Shown piece after piece: positions 54,709-63,010 of a DNA stretch of 64,000 bases. Each line of letters starts with the position of its first letter. Positions within the stretch are counted from its first letter, which is position 1. The position numbers and the translations under genes were made by a program. The notes beneath the pieces were generated by a model. It had not been told where the DNA came from, did no database searches, and was given only the letters and a program-made list of their open reading frames with translations. Source of the stretch: Pseudomonadota bacterium (lineage in GTDB: Bacteria; Pseudomonadota; Gammaproteobacteria; Burkholderiales; Gallionellaceae); the NCBI GenBank assembly GCA_021800795.1, contig JAJYYO010000008.1:23082-87081 (forward strand), given 5' to 3'.

Positions 54709-56397
54709 ATGAATAATCTGGAAATGCTGGGCAAGTATAAAATCATCGGCGAGCTGGGTCGGGGCGCGATGGGGGTCGTCTATGAGGCATTTGATACGCT
54801 GATTGAGCGCAAGGTCGCCATCAAGACAATACTCAAGTCAGCCGTCAACCCGAATGACGCGGATGACGTCTTTGCCAGGTTTCGCAGCGAGGCGCGCGCG
54901 GCGGGCCGCCTCACCCACCCCAAGATTATCTCCATTTATGAGTATGGCGAAAACGATGAGATGGCCTACATCGTGATGGAGCTGATTCGCGGCAAGGAGT
55001 TGAGCGAATATTTCGATCACGGCAGACGCATGTCAATCGGCGAAGGGGTGCGCATTGTGATGCAGCTGCTCGATGCGCTCGATTATCTGCATGCGCACGG
55101 TGTTGTGCATCGCGACATCAAACCGGCCAACATCATGATAACGGAGAATAAGGAAGTCAAGATCGCGGACTTCGGCATCGCCAAAATCGATTCTACGGGG
55201 CATACCCAGGTTGGCGTGGTATTGGGCACACCCACTTATATGGCGCCGGAACAGTTTATGGGGCATGCGGTGGATCACAGGGCGGATCTTTATGCGGCGG
55301 GGGTCATTTTATATCTGATTCTGACTGGCGAGAGACCCTTTATCGGCAGTGTGATTGCCATCATGCATCAGGCGGTTCATCGCAATGCAACGCCGCCTTC
55401 GCAGCTCAATTCCAATGTCACCGCAGCACTGGATGCGGTGGTAAGAATGGCGATGGCCAAACGCCCGCAAGACCGTTTTCAGAGTGCGAAAAAGTTTTTA
55501 CGGGTGCTTAAAGCGGCTGCGCAGACCTTGAGCGAAGTCGAGCATCCGGGAGAGGTCATGTTCCACGCCGACGGAGCACCTATCCGCGACGAGACACTTG
55601 AGCTGCCCAGTCGTGCGAATTCGACAGGTTCCTGGCGCGAAGCCGATATCGAAGCCTGGCAGAATATCTCGCATAGCCGGAACCTGACTGATTTCACCGG
55701 ATATTTGCAGGAATTTCCCGACGGCGGGTTTGTCGAGATGGCGCAATTGCGCATCCAGTCATTGAAGAAGACACCGGCGCAGGCGCCCGTCCTCAAGGAG
55801 AAAATACAGGCCGCAGCCATTGCCGAGACCGAGACCAGAATCAGACAAGAGGCAGAGGAACGGGCTTTGTGGGTACGCAAGCTTGCCCAGATCAAAGACA
55901 AGGCAGAAGAAGAACGGGCATTTAATGCACTCAAGCGGGAGCAGGAAGCTGCCGAACAGGCGCGCCGCGCCCAGTTGCTGTCGGACGCCATGAATGAGCG
56001 AACCAAAAAGTTCGCTGACATCGTCTCCGAGAGAGAGGCTGCGCAGGACGCAGAGCGCAGACTTAAAATGGAGGCCAGGCGCAGACTGGAAGAAGAGGTG
56101 CAGCGCAAAAAACAGGGAAAGATGCGGCTGTTGTCGGCGCGCGAGCTGGCAGAAACTCGGGCAGAAAGCGAAGCGAAAGCCAAACTCGAACGTGAAGCGG
56201 CTGAGCTGGCTGCGCGAAATGAGGAAATTGCAGCGGCAAAAGCACAAGCGATGCGGGCCGAGCGCATGAGAAAACAGACTGAGGAGCGCGCCGCGCAGGA
56301 ACAGCGAAAAACCAGCATCAAAATGCTGGTAATCGGCATTTTTCTGGTGCTGATGCTGTTCGGAATCCTGTTCGGTCTGCTCCCCTCTTCGAGGTAA
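54709..56397 (+). CDS. tail-anchored Ser/Thr protein kinase (PknB-type) with coiled coil
   Basis: The 562 residues form a complete Hanks-type kinase domain (about 9-270): Gly loop GELGRGAMGVV, VAIK (K39), HRDIKPAN (D136), DFG (D154), activation loop with LGTPTYMAPEQ. Then come a linker, a strongly charged coiled coil (about 345-525, rich in Ala/Arg/Glu) and one membrane helix at the very end (about 536-555), so the kinase faces the cytoplasm on a tail anchor. It converges on an FHA-cyclase gene and lies just before the ZorABC-like operon. FHA domains bind phospho-Thr, so this kinase is a natural partner of the next gene. No phosphatase gene is nearby. Confidence 0.93.
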   Translation: MNNLEMLGKYKIIGELGRGAMGVVYEAFDTLIERKVAIKTILKSAVNPNDADDVFARFRSEARAAGRLTHPKIISIYEYGENDEMAYIVMELIRGKELSEYFDHGRRMSIGEGVRIVMQLLDALDYLHAHGVVHRDIKPANIMITENKEVKIADFGIAKIDSTGHTQVGVVLGTPTYMAPEQFMGHAVDHRADLYAAGVILYLILTGERPFIGSVIAIMHQAVHRNATPPSQLNSNVTAALDAVVRMAMAKRPQDRFQSAKKFLRVLKAAAQTLSEVEHPGEVMFHADGAPIRDETLELPSRANSTGSWREADIEAWQNISHSRNLTDFTGYLQEFPDGGFVEMAQLRIQSLKKTPAQAPVLKEKIQAAAIAETETRIRQEAEERALWVRKLAQIKDKAEEERAFNALKREQEAAEQARRAQLLSDAMNERTKKFADIVSEREAAQDAERRLKMEARRRLEEEVQRKKQGKMRLLSARELAETRAESEAKAKLEREAAELAARNEEIAAAKAQAMRAERMRKQTEERAAQEQRKTSIKMLVIGIFLVLMLFGILFGLLPSSR

Positions 56398-56410
56398 GCG
56401 TCTGCCCAAA

Positions 56411-57340
56411 CTATGGTTGCTGCACTGAAAATCCGATAATCTCGTCGGGATCCTTCTTGCAGGGATGCCCAAGGCTGATTGAGCCGTCCTTGTGCAGCAC
56501 CATTTCTTCGCGGCGCAGCTGAATTTCCGCCTCTCCCCGGAGAGTCACATAACTTCCGTTGGAACTCAAATCGATCAGAACGAACTTGTCGCGCCGCTGT
56601 TCTATTCTGGCATGAATACGCGAAGCCCTGCGATCTGCAACCACAATATCTGCCAGTTCGTCACGACCGATCGTAATAGAGGGTCGCGCCAAATTCACGA
56701 TAAAATGATCACCCTGATGAACCAGCAGCAGTGAGGGTTCGCCGGCTTCAGACGTGTAGGTATTGCCGACCATCATGGTCATTTCCGCGTTTTCCTGCCA
56801 GAGGACTTCACTCACCTCGACGTCATCCGACCTCCCCTTGATAGCCAGGTTACTGAGCGTGCGCGTGCCGGCACGCATGATGGGCGGCAGCATGGCCACC
56901 GTCGCGCCGGTCGTGATGATCTGCCGAGCCTGGGCTATTTCCGTCATTCGTGCAGCCATGTTCACCGTATCGCCATATACATCGCCAGCACCTTCCAATA
57001 CCGTTCCAAAATGAAAACCGATGCGTATATCAATGTGAAACCCCTGCACGGGTGGCCTGTTGCTGGTCACCATCTGCATTTCACAAGCGGCCTGCGCGGC
57101 GATTACCGCATCCGGGAAGACGACCATGATTTCGTCTCCTATGCTCTTGATCACCATGCCGCCATGAACGACTGTCAGGTGGCGCAAAATATCCAGGCAA
57201 CCGTCGACAGCGGCGAATGCGCATTCATCGCCGAGCGCCTCGTACAGGCGCGTGCTGCCGCTTATGTCGGCGAACAAGACTGCTTTTTGCGCATTGTTTA
57301 ACGCTGTGCCGTTCACTATTGCGGTTCCAATCGAGCTCAT
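56411..57340 (-). CDS. class III adenylate/guanylate cyclase fused to FHA domain
   Basis: The 309-residue protein has an N-terminal cyclase homology domain with apparently intact catalysis: metal Asp D25 (LFADISGST) and D69 (SIGDEIMVVF), base-binding K65, and the transition-state pair N127/R131 in GDTVNMAARM. The C-terminal part (about 220-300) is an FHA domain with TIGRDELADI, RIHARI and LSSNGSYV, the phospho-Thr binding set. It should make cAMP or cGMP in the cytoplasm and dock on a phosphorylated protein, presumably the kinase or its target. It is transcribed towards the kinase gene (13 nt between stop codons) and away from the ZorA-like gene (147 nt between starts). Confidence 0.92.
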   Translation of the reverse strand: MSSIGTAIVNGTALNNAQKAVLFADISGSTRLYEALGDECAFAAVDGCLDILRHLTVVHGGMVIKSIGDEIMVVFPDAVIAAQAACEMQMVTSNRPPVQGFHIDIRIGFHFGTVLEGAGDVYGDTVNMAARMTEIAQARQIITTGATVAMLPPIMRAGTRTLSNLAIKGRSDDVEVSEVLWQENAEMTMMVGNTYTSEAGEPSLLLVHQGDHFIVNLARPSITIGRDELADIVVADRRASRIHARIEQRRDKFVLIDLSSNGSYVTLRGEAEIQLRREEMVLHKDGSISLGHPCKKDPDEIIGFSVQQP

Positions 57341-57487
57341 GCGGGCATTATAAGGGCAGTTTTATCCCGTCAGCCCGTGCCCGCATCGCAAATTGCTCAC
57401 GCCCGTGAGCGAACTTGAGTCATAATCCTGAAACATTTTGCCTGCATATGGGGCTATTGTCCTGAATTGCTTGAACTTAACCGAAAA

Positions 57488-59191
57488 ATGATGACCTTCA
57501 CCGCCCTGCCCCAGCATATTTATATTTTCGCCGCCATTCTTACGGTGCTGCTGTTGTCTTTTGTGATTTTTTCCCTGTTACCGTCTTTTGTCGTGTCGCG
57601 ACAATTATCCACGGTAATCAAAAAGCTGGACTTGCTGAAGGGGAAACCGGATGGCAGTCTGTCCGCGATTTTCCTGAATAAGGGTGTGCTCGAACACCTG
57701 TGGCATGAATATGCGGACTCCCTGCACAAGCAGGCAGGCGACGGTACCGCGGTGCGCCTGCGCTCCACCATGCCGGCCGGGGTGATCTTCAGGCCGGATA
57801 TTCTGGTGGACATCCCGTTACATGCGGATTTTTTTAAACATCTGCCGGGTTTGTTTACCGGTGTCGGCATCATCGGGACGTTCTATGGCTTGTTGATCGG
57901 AATGAAGTCCTTCGTCGTATCTGAAGATCCCATGGTGGTCCGCGACAGTCTGACCCGTCTGCTGCATGGCGTGTCCGAGGCATTTCTGATTTCGGCGTCC
58001 GCAATCACGCTGGCGATGATCGTCACCTTTATTGAAAAACTGGTGGTGTCCCGTCTGAATGGCAAAGTGGAAAAGCTGGTTCAGCTGCTTGATGGTTTAT
58101 TCGAGGGCGGCGCCGGTGAAGAGTATCTGGCAAGACTGGTACAGGCATCTGAATCTTCCTCCACACAAACGTCCGGATTGCTTAAGGGTGAGCTCAAACA
58201 GATACTCGCAGAATTGATCGAAAAGCAAATTTCAGCGGCCCAGGCCGGCTCTGTCGCACTGGGCGATCGCATCGCGGCCAGCATTGAGGATGGCATGAAA
58301 GCGCCGCTGACAGAAATAGCCGCTTCCTTGAAGAATGCGGAAAACAACCGGGGGGCTGCACTGCAAGCCACGCTGGATAATTTCAGCCTTCAACTGAAAG
58401 AAATGCTCGGCGGGCAAGGCAGTTTTCAGCAGCAAATCGTTGATGCGCTCGGGACGATAGTCATCAAGCTGGAGGTCATGGCAACGGCGGCGGGGCAACG
58501 CGGTACGGATTTAATAGCTGAACAGCTTGAAAAGTCAAACGCAGCGGCGGCATCCCGGGAAGCTCTGCTGCATGAAAAACTGAACGAACAAATCACAGCC
58601 ATGGTTGAGGGAATCAATCTGGCCACAGGGCAAATCACGTCGGCCGTGACGGTCATGCACACCACGACCAAAGACGCCATGGCGGCGCTCAACACAAGTG
58701 CAGACACGCTGTATCTGGCGAGCCAGGATTTTACCCATGCCGGACAGCGTGTCAGCGACACGCTGGACAAATCAGCTGGCCTGGCAGGTCAGCTGATCCA
58801 GGCGGCCGACACGGTGAGCGCTGCATCTTCGGGACTGGCCGATATGTTCGGCGATTACCGGACTGCGCGCGATGCCATGATAGCCCAGGTGCACTCCCTG
58901 CAATTGCTGGCGGAACAGGTGCGTCGCGATGCATCCATGTCAGGCGAGGTACTGGCCAGGATAGAATCTGCCACGGGTCGACTTGTCGCCGCACAAAAAG
59001 ATGCCGACGAGTACCTGTCCAGGATCTCGGAGGTCATTGGCGCAGCGCACCAGTCGTTCAGCGAGGGAATGACCCGCGCAGTGAGCGAGGCAAACCGTGA
59101 ATTTCACCAGGCGCTGTCGGATTCCGTGAAGCTGTTGCGCGAAGGGATACATGAACTGGAGAGTACACTCGATGCGGCCACCAGCATATAA
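57488..59191 (+). CDS. zorA: ZorA-like motor stator subunit (TolQ/MotA-type) with long coiled-coil tail
   Basis: From ATG 57488 the protein has 567 residues: a membrane helix (about 10-32), a cytoplasmic segment, a pair of helices HLPGLFTGVGIIGTFYGLL (118-136) and AFLISASAITLAMIVTF (165-181), then about 350 residues of helical/coiled-coil tail. ZorA of Zorya systems is a MotA-type inner-membrane stator with such a tail reaching into the cytoplasm; the PGLFTGVGIIGTF pattern is typical. The E. coli protein is longer, so the tail here is shorter. A TTG at 57467 is an alternative start. No clear ribosome site. It heads a three-gene operon. Confidence 0.8.
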   Translation: MMTFTALPQHIYIFAAILTVLLLSFVIFSLLPSFVVSRQLSTVIKKLDLLKGKPDGSLSAIFLNKGVLEHLWHEYADSLHKQAGDGTAVRLRSTMPAGVIFRPDILVDIPLHADFFKHLPGLFTGVGIIGTFYGLLIGMKSFVVSEDPMVVRDSLTRLLHGVSEAFLISASAITLAMIVTFIEKLVVSRLNGKVEKLVQLLDGLFEGGAGEEYLARLVQASESSSTQTSGLLKGELKQILAELIEKQISAAQAGSVALGDRIAASIEDGMKAPLTEIAASLKNAENNRGAALQATLDNFSLQLKEMLGGQGSFQQQIVDALGTIVIKLEVMATAAGQRGTDLIAEQLEKSNAAAASREALLHEKLNEQITAMVEGINLATGQITSAVTVMHTTTKDAMAALNTSADTLYLASQDFTHAGQRVSDTLDKSAGLAGQLIQAADTVSAASSGLADMFGDYRTARDAMIAQVHSLQLLAEQVRRDASMSGEVLARIESATGRLVAAQKDADEYLSRISEVIGAAHQSFSEGMTRAVSEANREFHQALSDSVKLLREGIHELESTLDAATSI

Positions 59192-59203
59192 GTTCATCAT
59201 CGC

Positions 59204-59920
59204 ATGATCAATAAATTTCTGATTCCGGGGAGGCGCAACAAGGATGAAGGCGAAAAGCCCTTCTGGATATCGTTTGCCGACCTGATGACGGCGCTGATGG
59301 TGATGTTTCTGCTGGTCATGAGCGTGGCGCTGCTGGCCGTCACCGATGAGGTCTCGACAGCGGACAAAAACAAGGTAAAACGCGAGCAGGAAATCGATCA
59401 GTTGTTGACAAAAATCGAGCAGGCCTCCAGGAAATATCCGGGGATATTTGTTGACAAGAACAGGGCGACCATCGATTTTGGTGATCGTGCCCGTTTTGAC
59501 ACGGGCAGTTCAAAACTCTCGACTGAACAGGCTCAATATCTGGCCAAATTCGTTTCAGAGATACTGGTGATTGCGCAGGATACGTTGGGTGGCACATGGC
59601 TAAAGCGCATTGTATCCGAGGGTTACGCAGACCAGCGCGGCGATTACCTGCTGAACCTGAACCTCAGTTTGCAGCGCAGCCAGCGTGTGTTATGCGCGCT
59701 GCTGGCTCCTCCGCCCGGCCAGTCCTATACCCTGACTCCCGAGGAAAAGGAGCTGGTTCGCGATTATTTTCTGGTCGGGGGTTATTCGTTCAATTCGGCA
59801 AAAACCTCGCTTGAGGAAAGCCGCCGTATCGAACTGCGTCTGGAATTCTTTGGGCTGGATGAGCCGCGCCCCGCACTGAACGAAATTCCACGGGGAAATT
59901 TCGGCACCTGCCGCATATAA
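59204..59920 (+). CDS. zorB: ZorB-like motor subunit (MotB/OmpA-type)
   Basis: The 238 residues start with a basic cytoplasmic tip, then FWISFADLMTALMVMFLLVM, where D26 takes the place of the ion-binding Asp of MotB/ZorB. A short linker leads to a C-terminal OmpA-like peptidoglycan-binding domain (ATIDFGDRARFDTGSSKLS; YADQRGDYLLNLNLSLQRSQ). It lies 12 nt after the ZorA-like gene and its stop shares a base with the next start (TAATG). The pair would form an ion-driven motor anchored in the wall. Confidence 0.88.
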   Translation: MINKFLIPGRRNKDEGEKPFWISFADLMTALMVMFLLVMSVALLAVTDEVSTADKNKVKREQEIDQLLTKIEQASRKYPGIFVDKNRATIDFGDRARFDTGSSKLSTEQAQYLAKFVSEILVIAQDTLGGTWLKRIVSEGYADQRGDYLLNLNLSLQRSQRVLCALLAPPPGQSYTLTPEEKELVRDYFLVGGYSFNSAKTSLEESRRIELRLEFFGLDEPRPALNEIPRGNFGTCRI

Positions 59921-61485
59921 TGGATACGCTTGCGAAGTTGCATGACACATTGAGCAATATCAACGCCATATCGCTATCCAGAATGCGTCCGGGCGATTCG
60001 TTAGGCATGCGCAGCGAGCGTTCCAGGCTGCAAGAATGGGTGCGCGGCTCATCCCGACTTGAGAACGCTCCCGCAGCCACCATAGAACAGGCGCTCATGG
60101 CATACCGGCAGAACGGAAGTCTCGTCGGCTTGCGGCAGCTACGGCTGGTCTGCTACGGCTGCACCCAGAGTGTGAATGGCGAAGTTTTGATCGAAAGTCG
60201 TGAGGCTTTCGAGAAATTGCTCGAATATGTGGAACACTACAAGTACAGGCAGCGGAGCTTTCGCAAGCTTTATCGGGCGCTGCTTGCCAGTTATTTTTCT
60301 TATGCCGCCGATGCCGCCAGTTTGGCGGGTGCCGACAACAGGGAGAAGTTGAGACGTTTTCTAGCCGCCCAACTGGATTCGTTCGCGATGAATGAATTTA
60401 CCCCTGACTGGCTTCTGGCATTGACGAAATACCCTGACCTGCTGGACGAAAACCCCGCTCATTCGCTGGTTGTTGCCGTGTTGCAGGACGACTGGTCGGT
60501 GGTCAACGAAATTCGTGTGCGACTCGAACTCGATGCCGGATGCTGGCTGATGCGCCAACTGGTCATGGCGCCCATCCTGGCTGCTCAGCATATGGATGAT
60601 CCTGCATTCAAGGAGCGTCTGGATAGCCTGTTGCTGCTTTTGAATGACTATCCGCTCTATGCCGATGCAGGACTGAACATCCTGCTTGATCGTTATGCCT
60701 GTTGCGCTGTCAGAGAAGTGCGTGCCACCCTCAGGGATTTTGCAATCGGACTCTGGGGCAATCCGTGGCTGCCGGCGCACCATTGGCGTTGTTGCACTGA
60801 GGCCCGCAACATGCTCTCGCACTGGCTCAAACGTCAATTGCTCGGCGAATTTTTTGACCTGCTGTCCAATGATGACAAGGAAAATCCGCGTCGCCTGAAT
60901 TTTTGGGAGCTTTACAGCGCAGACTTGACAGGCATGTATTTTGCGCTCGGGCGGGACGCCTATGCGCCCGGCAACCTGCCTTTATACAAATTCCGCAGCC
61001 ATGCAAAGGGTTTGATTGCCAAGCTGCCTGAGGAAAAAGTGCACACCTGCATCATGCAGTTCGAGCATCACCACGTGGTGGAATTTAATCGCGAAAACAA
61101 TGTAGCCTATTTCTACGATACCCGGCAGGGCCTCCCCTCTTTTTATTTTGGCAAGGGCTGGCTTGAGATTGGTGCGATCGGCGTTCAGGAAATCACGCAA
61201 GGTGCAGATGTATCGCGTATTTCCAAACCGATACGCCATCAGGATAGCCGCCAGCTGGCCTGGGAAGGAAAGTTTGCTCATGAACTGGGCGCAACGGAAA
61301 ATGCCATCGCGGCGTTTTGCGACAAGTACCAATGCGCATATGAAAACCTGCGCAACGGCAATCAGTGGATACGACCCGCCCAGCCGGACCGGTACGGTCT
61401 GGAGGTCTGGTCGGTATTGCAAGGCTGGGGGTTTTGCTTTATGGAAAAGGAAAACGCCTACTTCCGTTCGGCTCGCCTTGCATGA
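59920..61485 (+). CDS. zorC: EH-signature protein, ZorC-like
   Basis: The 521-residue protein has no membrane segment. A helical N-terminal part is followed by a C-terminal block resembling the EH_Signature domain: LNFWELYSADLTGMYFALG (327-344), then HHHVVEF with candidate signature Glu E388, and IRHQDSRQLAWEGKF with candidate His H440. E. coli ZorC has the pair at E400/H443, so order and position match, with a wider gap here. In type I Zorya ZorC acts with ZorD at the motor tail. Its start overlaps the ZorB-like stop. No ZorD helicase or ZorE nuclease follows. Identity is from pattern and operon position. Confidence 0.65.
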   Translation: MDTLAKLHDTLSNINAISLSRMRPGDSLGMRSERSRLQEWVRGSSRLENAPAATIEQALMAYRQNGSLVGLRQLRLVCYGCTQSVNGEVLIESREAFEKLLEYVEHYKYRQRSFRKLYRALLASYFSYAADAASLAGADNREKLRRFLAAQLDSFAMNEFTPDWLLALTKYPDLLDENPAHSLVVAVLQDDWSVVNEIRVRLELDAGCWLMRQLVMAPILAAQHMDDPAFKERLDSLLLLLNDYPLYADAGLNILLDRYACCAVREVRATLRDFAIGLWGNPWLPAHHWRCCTEARNMLSHWLKRQLLGEFFDLLSNDDKENPRRLNFWELYSADLTGMYFALGRDAYAPGNLPLYKFRSHAKGLIAKLPEEKVHTCIMQFEHHHVVEFNRENNVAYFYDTRQGLPSFYFGKGWLEIGAIGVQEITQGADVSRISKPIRHQDSRQLAWEGKFAHELGATENAIAAFCDKYQCAYENLRNGNQWIRPAQPDRYGLEVWSVLQGWGFCFMEKENAYFRSARLA

Positions 61486-61523
61486 GATATTAACGTGAAA
61501 CTCGCGAAGCGACGAACCGTACT

Positions 61524-61559
61524 CCTCGCCCTCCGGGAGAGGGGGAACGGGGGTGAGGG
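61524..61559. repeat. dispersed GC-rich palindromic repeat, copy C (end of Zorya-like operon)
   Basis: CCTCGCCCTCCGGGAGAGGG and the following GGGGGTGAGGG nearly equal the reverse complement of copy A at 1804-1843. It lies 38 nt after the ZorC-like stop, between two oppositely pointing genes. Confidence 0.75.
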
Positions 61560-61609
61560 AACGATCATGGCGGGTTTCATCATCAGGGGCGGCTTTCTTG
61601 CCATGATCG

Positions 61610-62965
61610 TTAGTCGCTTGTCTTGACCGGCAGGCACACAGCGATTTTTGTTCCTTTACCCGGTTTGCTGGTAATTGTTACCTTGCCACCGAGCTGACCG
61701 ATGCGCTCCTGTATGCCGCGCAACCCGAATGAACGCGGTTTGTTGCGTGCCGAATCGTCAAATCCGCAACCATCGTCCGACACTATCAGCTCAATGCAAT
61801 GATCGGCGCATACTGTAGCGGCTTCGTCTTTCAAAATCCGCACATACACATGCGTTGCGGCAGCGTGTTTCATGATGTTGTTCAGCGTTTCCTGAAAAAC
61901 TCTGAACAGCGTAATGGACTGTTCGTTGGATATATCAAGATGATCGCTGGACTTTTCGATTCTGCAGGGTATCCCGGTGCGTTTGGTAAACTCACGCGCC
62001 TCGATTTCAATTGTCGCGACAATGCCAAAACAGTCCAGGGAGCCGGGACGCAGGCTGTGAACCAGATCATTCGCCGCGCGCCCGGCCGTATCCAGCAACT
62101 GGGACATGCCCTGCGTTTTTTCAAGCAAGACGTTGTTGTCAGCCGGCAGGCGATGAGCCAGCCAGGCAATATCCATTTTCAATGCAGTCAGCAGCACGCC
62201 GATTTCATCGTGTATTTCCCGCGCGATGCGCGTACGTTCCTCTTCCTTGATGCTTTCTATGTGTGCCGACAGTTCTCGCAAACGCTCCCTGGAATGTTTG
62301 ATTTCAATCTCTGCCTGTTTGTTCTGCGTGATATTGACGACGAATCCCTGCCAATGCATTTCATCGGAATCGGTCTTATGATGCTTCGCACGCAAATTTA
62401 TCCATTTTACTTCGCCTCTCGGGGGTAACACGATGCGTCCTTCCCAGTTCCATGGCGTGCCGTGTTCGGCAGACAGCTGCATGCTCTGACGGAAGAAGTC
62501 GACATCGTCAGGATGCAGGTAATTCGTCAATGATTGCTGTTGCAGCGCAAGCGGCGAAATACCGAGCAGATCAACACAGCCTTCGCTGACGTAAGGGAGA
62601 TGCAGCGCGCCTTGTTTGTCGAGTCGTATCTGGCAGGCCATGCCGGGCATGCTGTCCAGAAATGCATAGGGTATGCTGCTTTCATTGATGTGAGTGCCGC
62701 CTGACCGGGTGCCTGCGTCGCTCTGATCGCACAGCACGGCGTCCCACTTCTGCTCGCTCAGTGCAGCGACCAGCGATGCTGCATCGGTAATCCTGCGATG
62801 CAGTATTTTTGACAAGTATGGCGAGAGTTGCTCTGCAACCTCGCGAGTTGCGTCAGGTTCGACATGCAAGACTAATGCGGTTCCCGACATTGTTAGGCTA
62901 ATCATTGAGTGAAGAATGGGTAAGCTTACTATAAGGCCGTGCTGCACAGCAACCAGACTGAGCAT
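61610..62965 (-). CDS. PAS sensor histidine kinase, NarX/UhpB (HisKA_3) type
   Basis: The 451 residues contain an N-terminal segment resembling a degenerate receiver, a PAS domain (about 100-215, GCVDLLGISPLAL, LHPDDVDFF), the dimerisation/phosphoacceptor box AREIHDEIGVLLTALKMD (H252), then HATPase_c with QETLNNIMKHAAATH, DDGCGFDD and GLRGIQERIGQLGG. No membrane helix is clear, so it should be a cytoplasmic sensor. Start ATG 62965 has GGGAG upstream; ATG 62905 and 62890 are alternatives. HisKA_3 kinases work with NarL-type regulators; the nearest is at 45095, same strand, across the island. Confidence 0.92.
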   Translation of the reverse strand: MLSLVAVQHGLIVSLPILHSMISLTMSGTALVLHVEPDATREVAEQLSPYLSKILHRRITDAASLVAALSEQKWDAVLCDQSDAGTRSGGTHINESSIPYAFLDSMPGMACQIRLDKQGALHLPYVSEGCVDLLGISPLALQQQSLTNYLHPDDVDFFRQSMQLSAEHGTPWNWEGRIVLPPRGEVKWINLRAKHHKTDSDEMHWQGFVVNITQNKQAEIEIKHSRERLRELSAHIESIKEEERTRIAREIHDEIGVLLTALKMDIAWLAHRLPADNNVLLEKTQGMSQLLDTAGRAANDLVHSLRPGSLDCFGIVATIEIEAREFTKRTGIPCRIEKSSDHLDISNEQSITLFRVFQETLNNIMKHAAATHVYVRILKDEAATVCADHCIELIVSDDGCGFDDSARNKPRSFGLRGIQERIGQLGGKVTITSKPGKGTKIAVCLPVKTSD

Positions 62966-63010
62966 AAATCCGGACTCCCCCTGCAGGAAAGCCCCCGATC
63001 CGACTAACGG

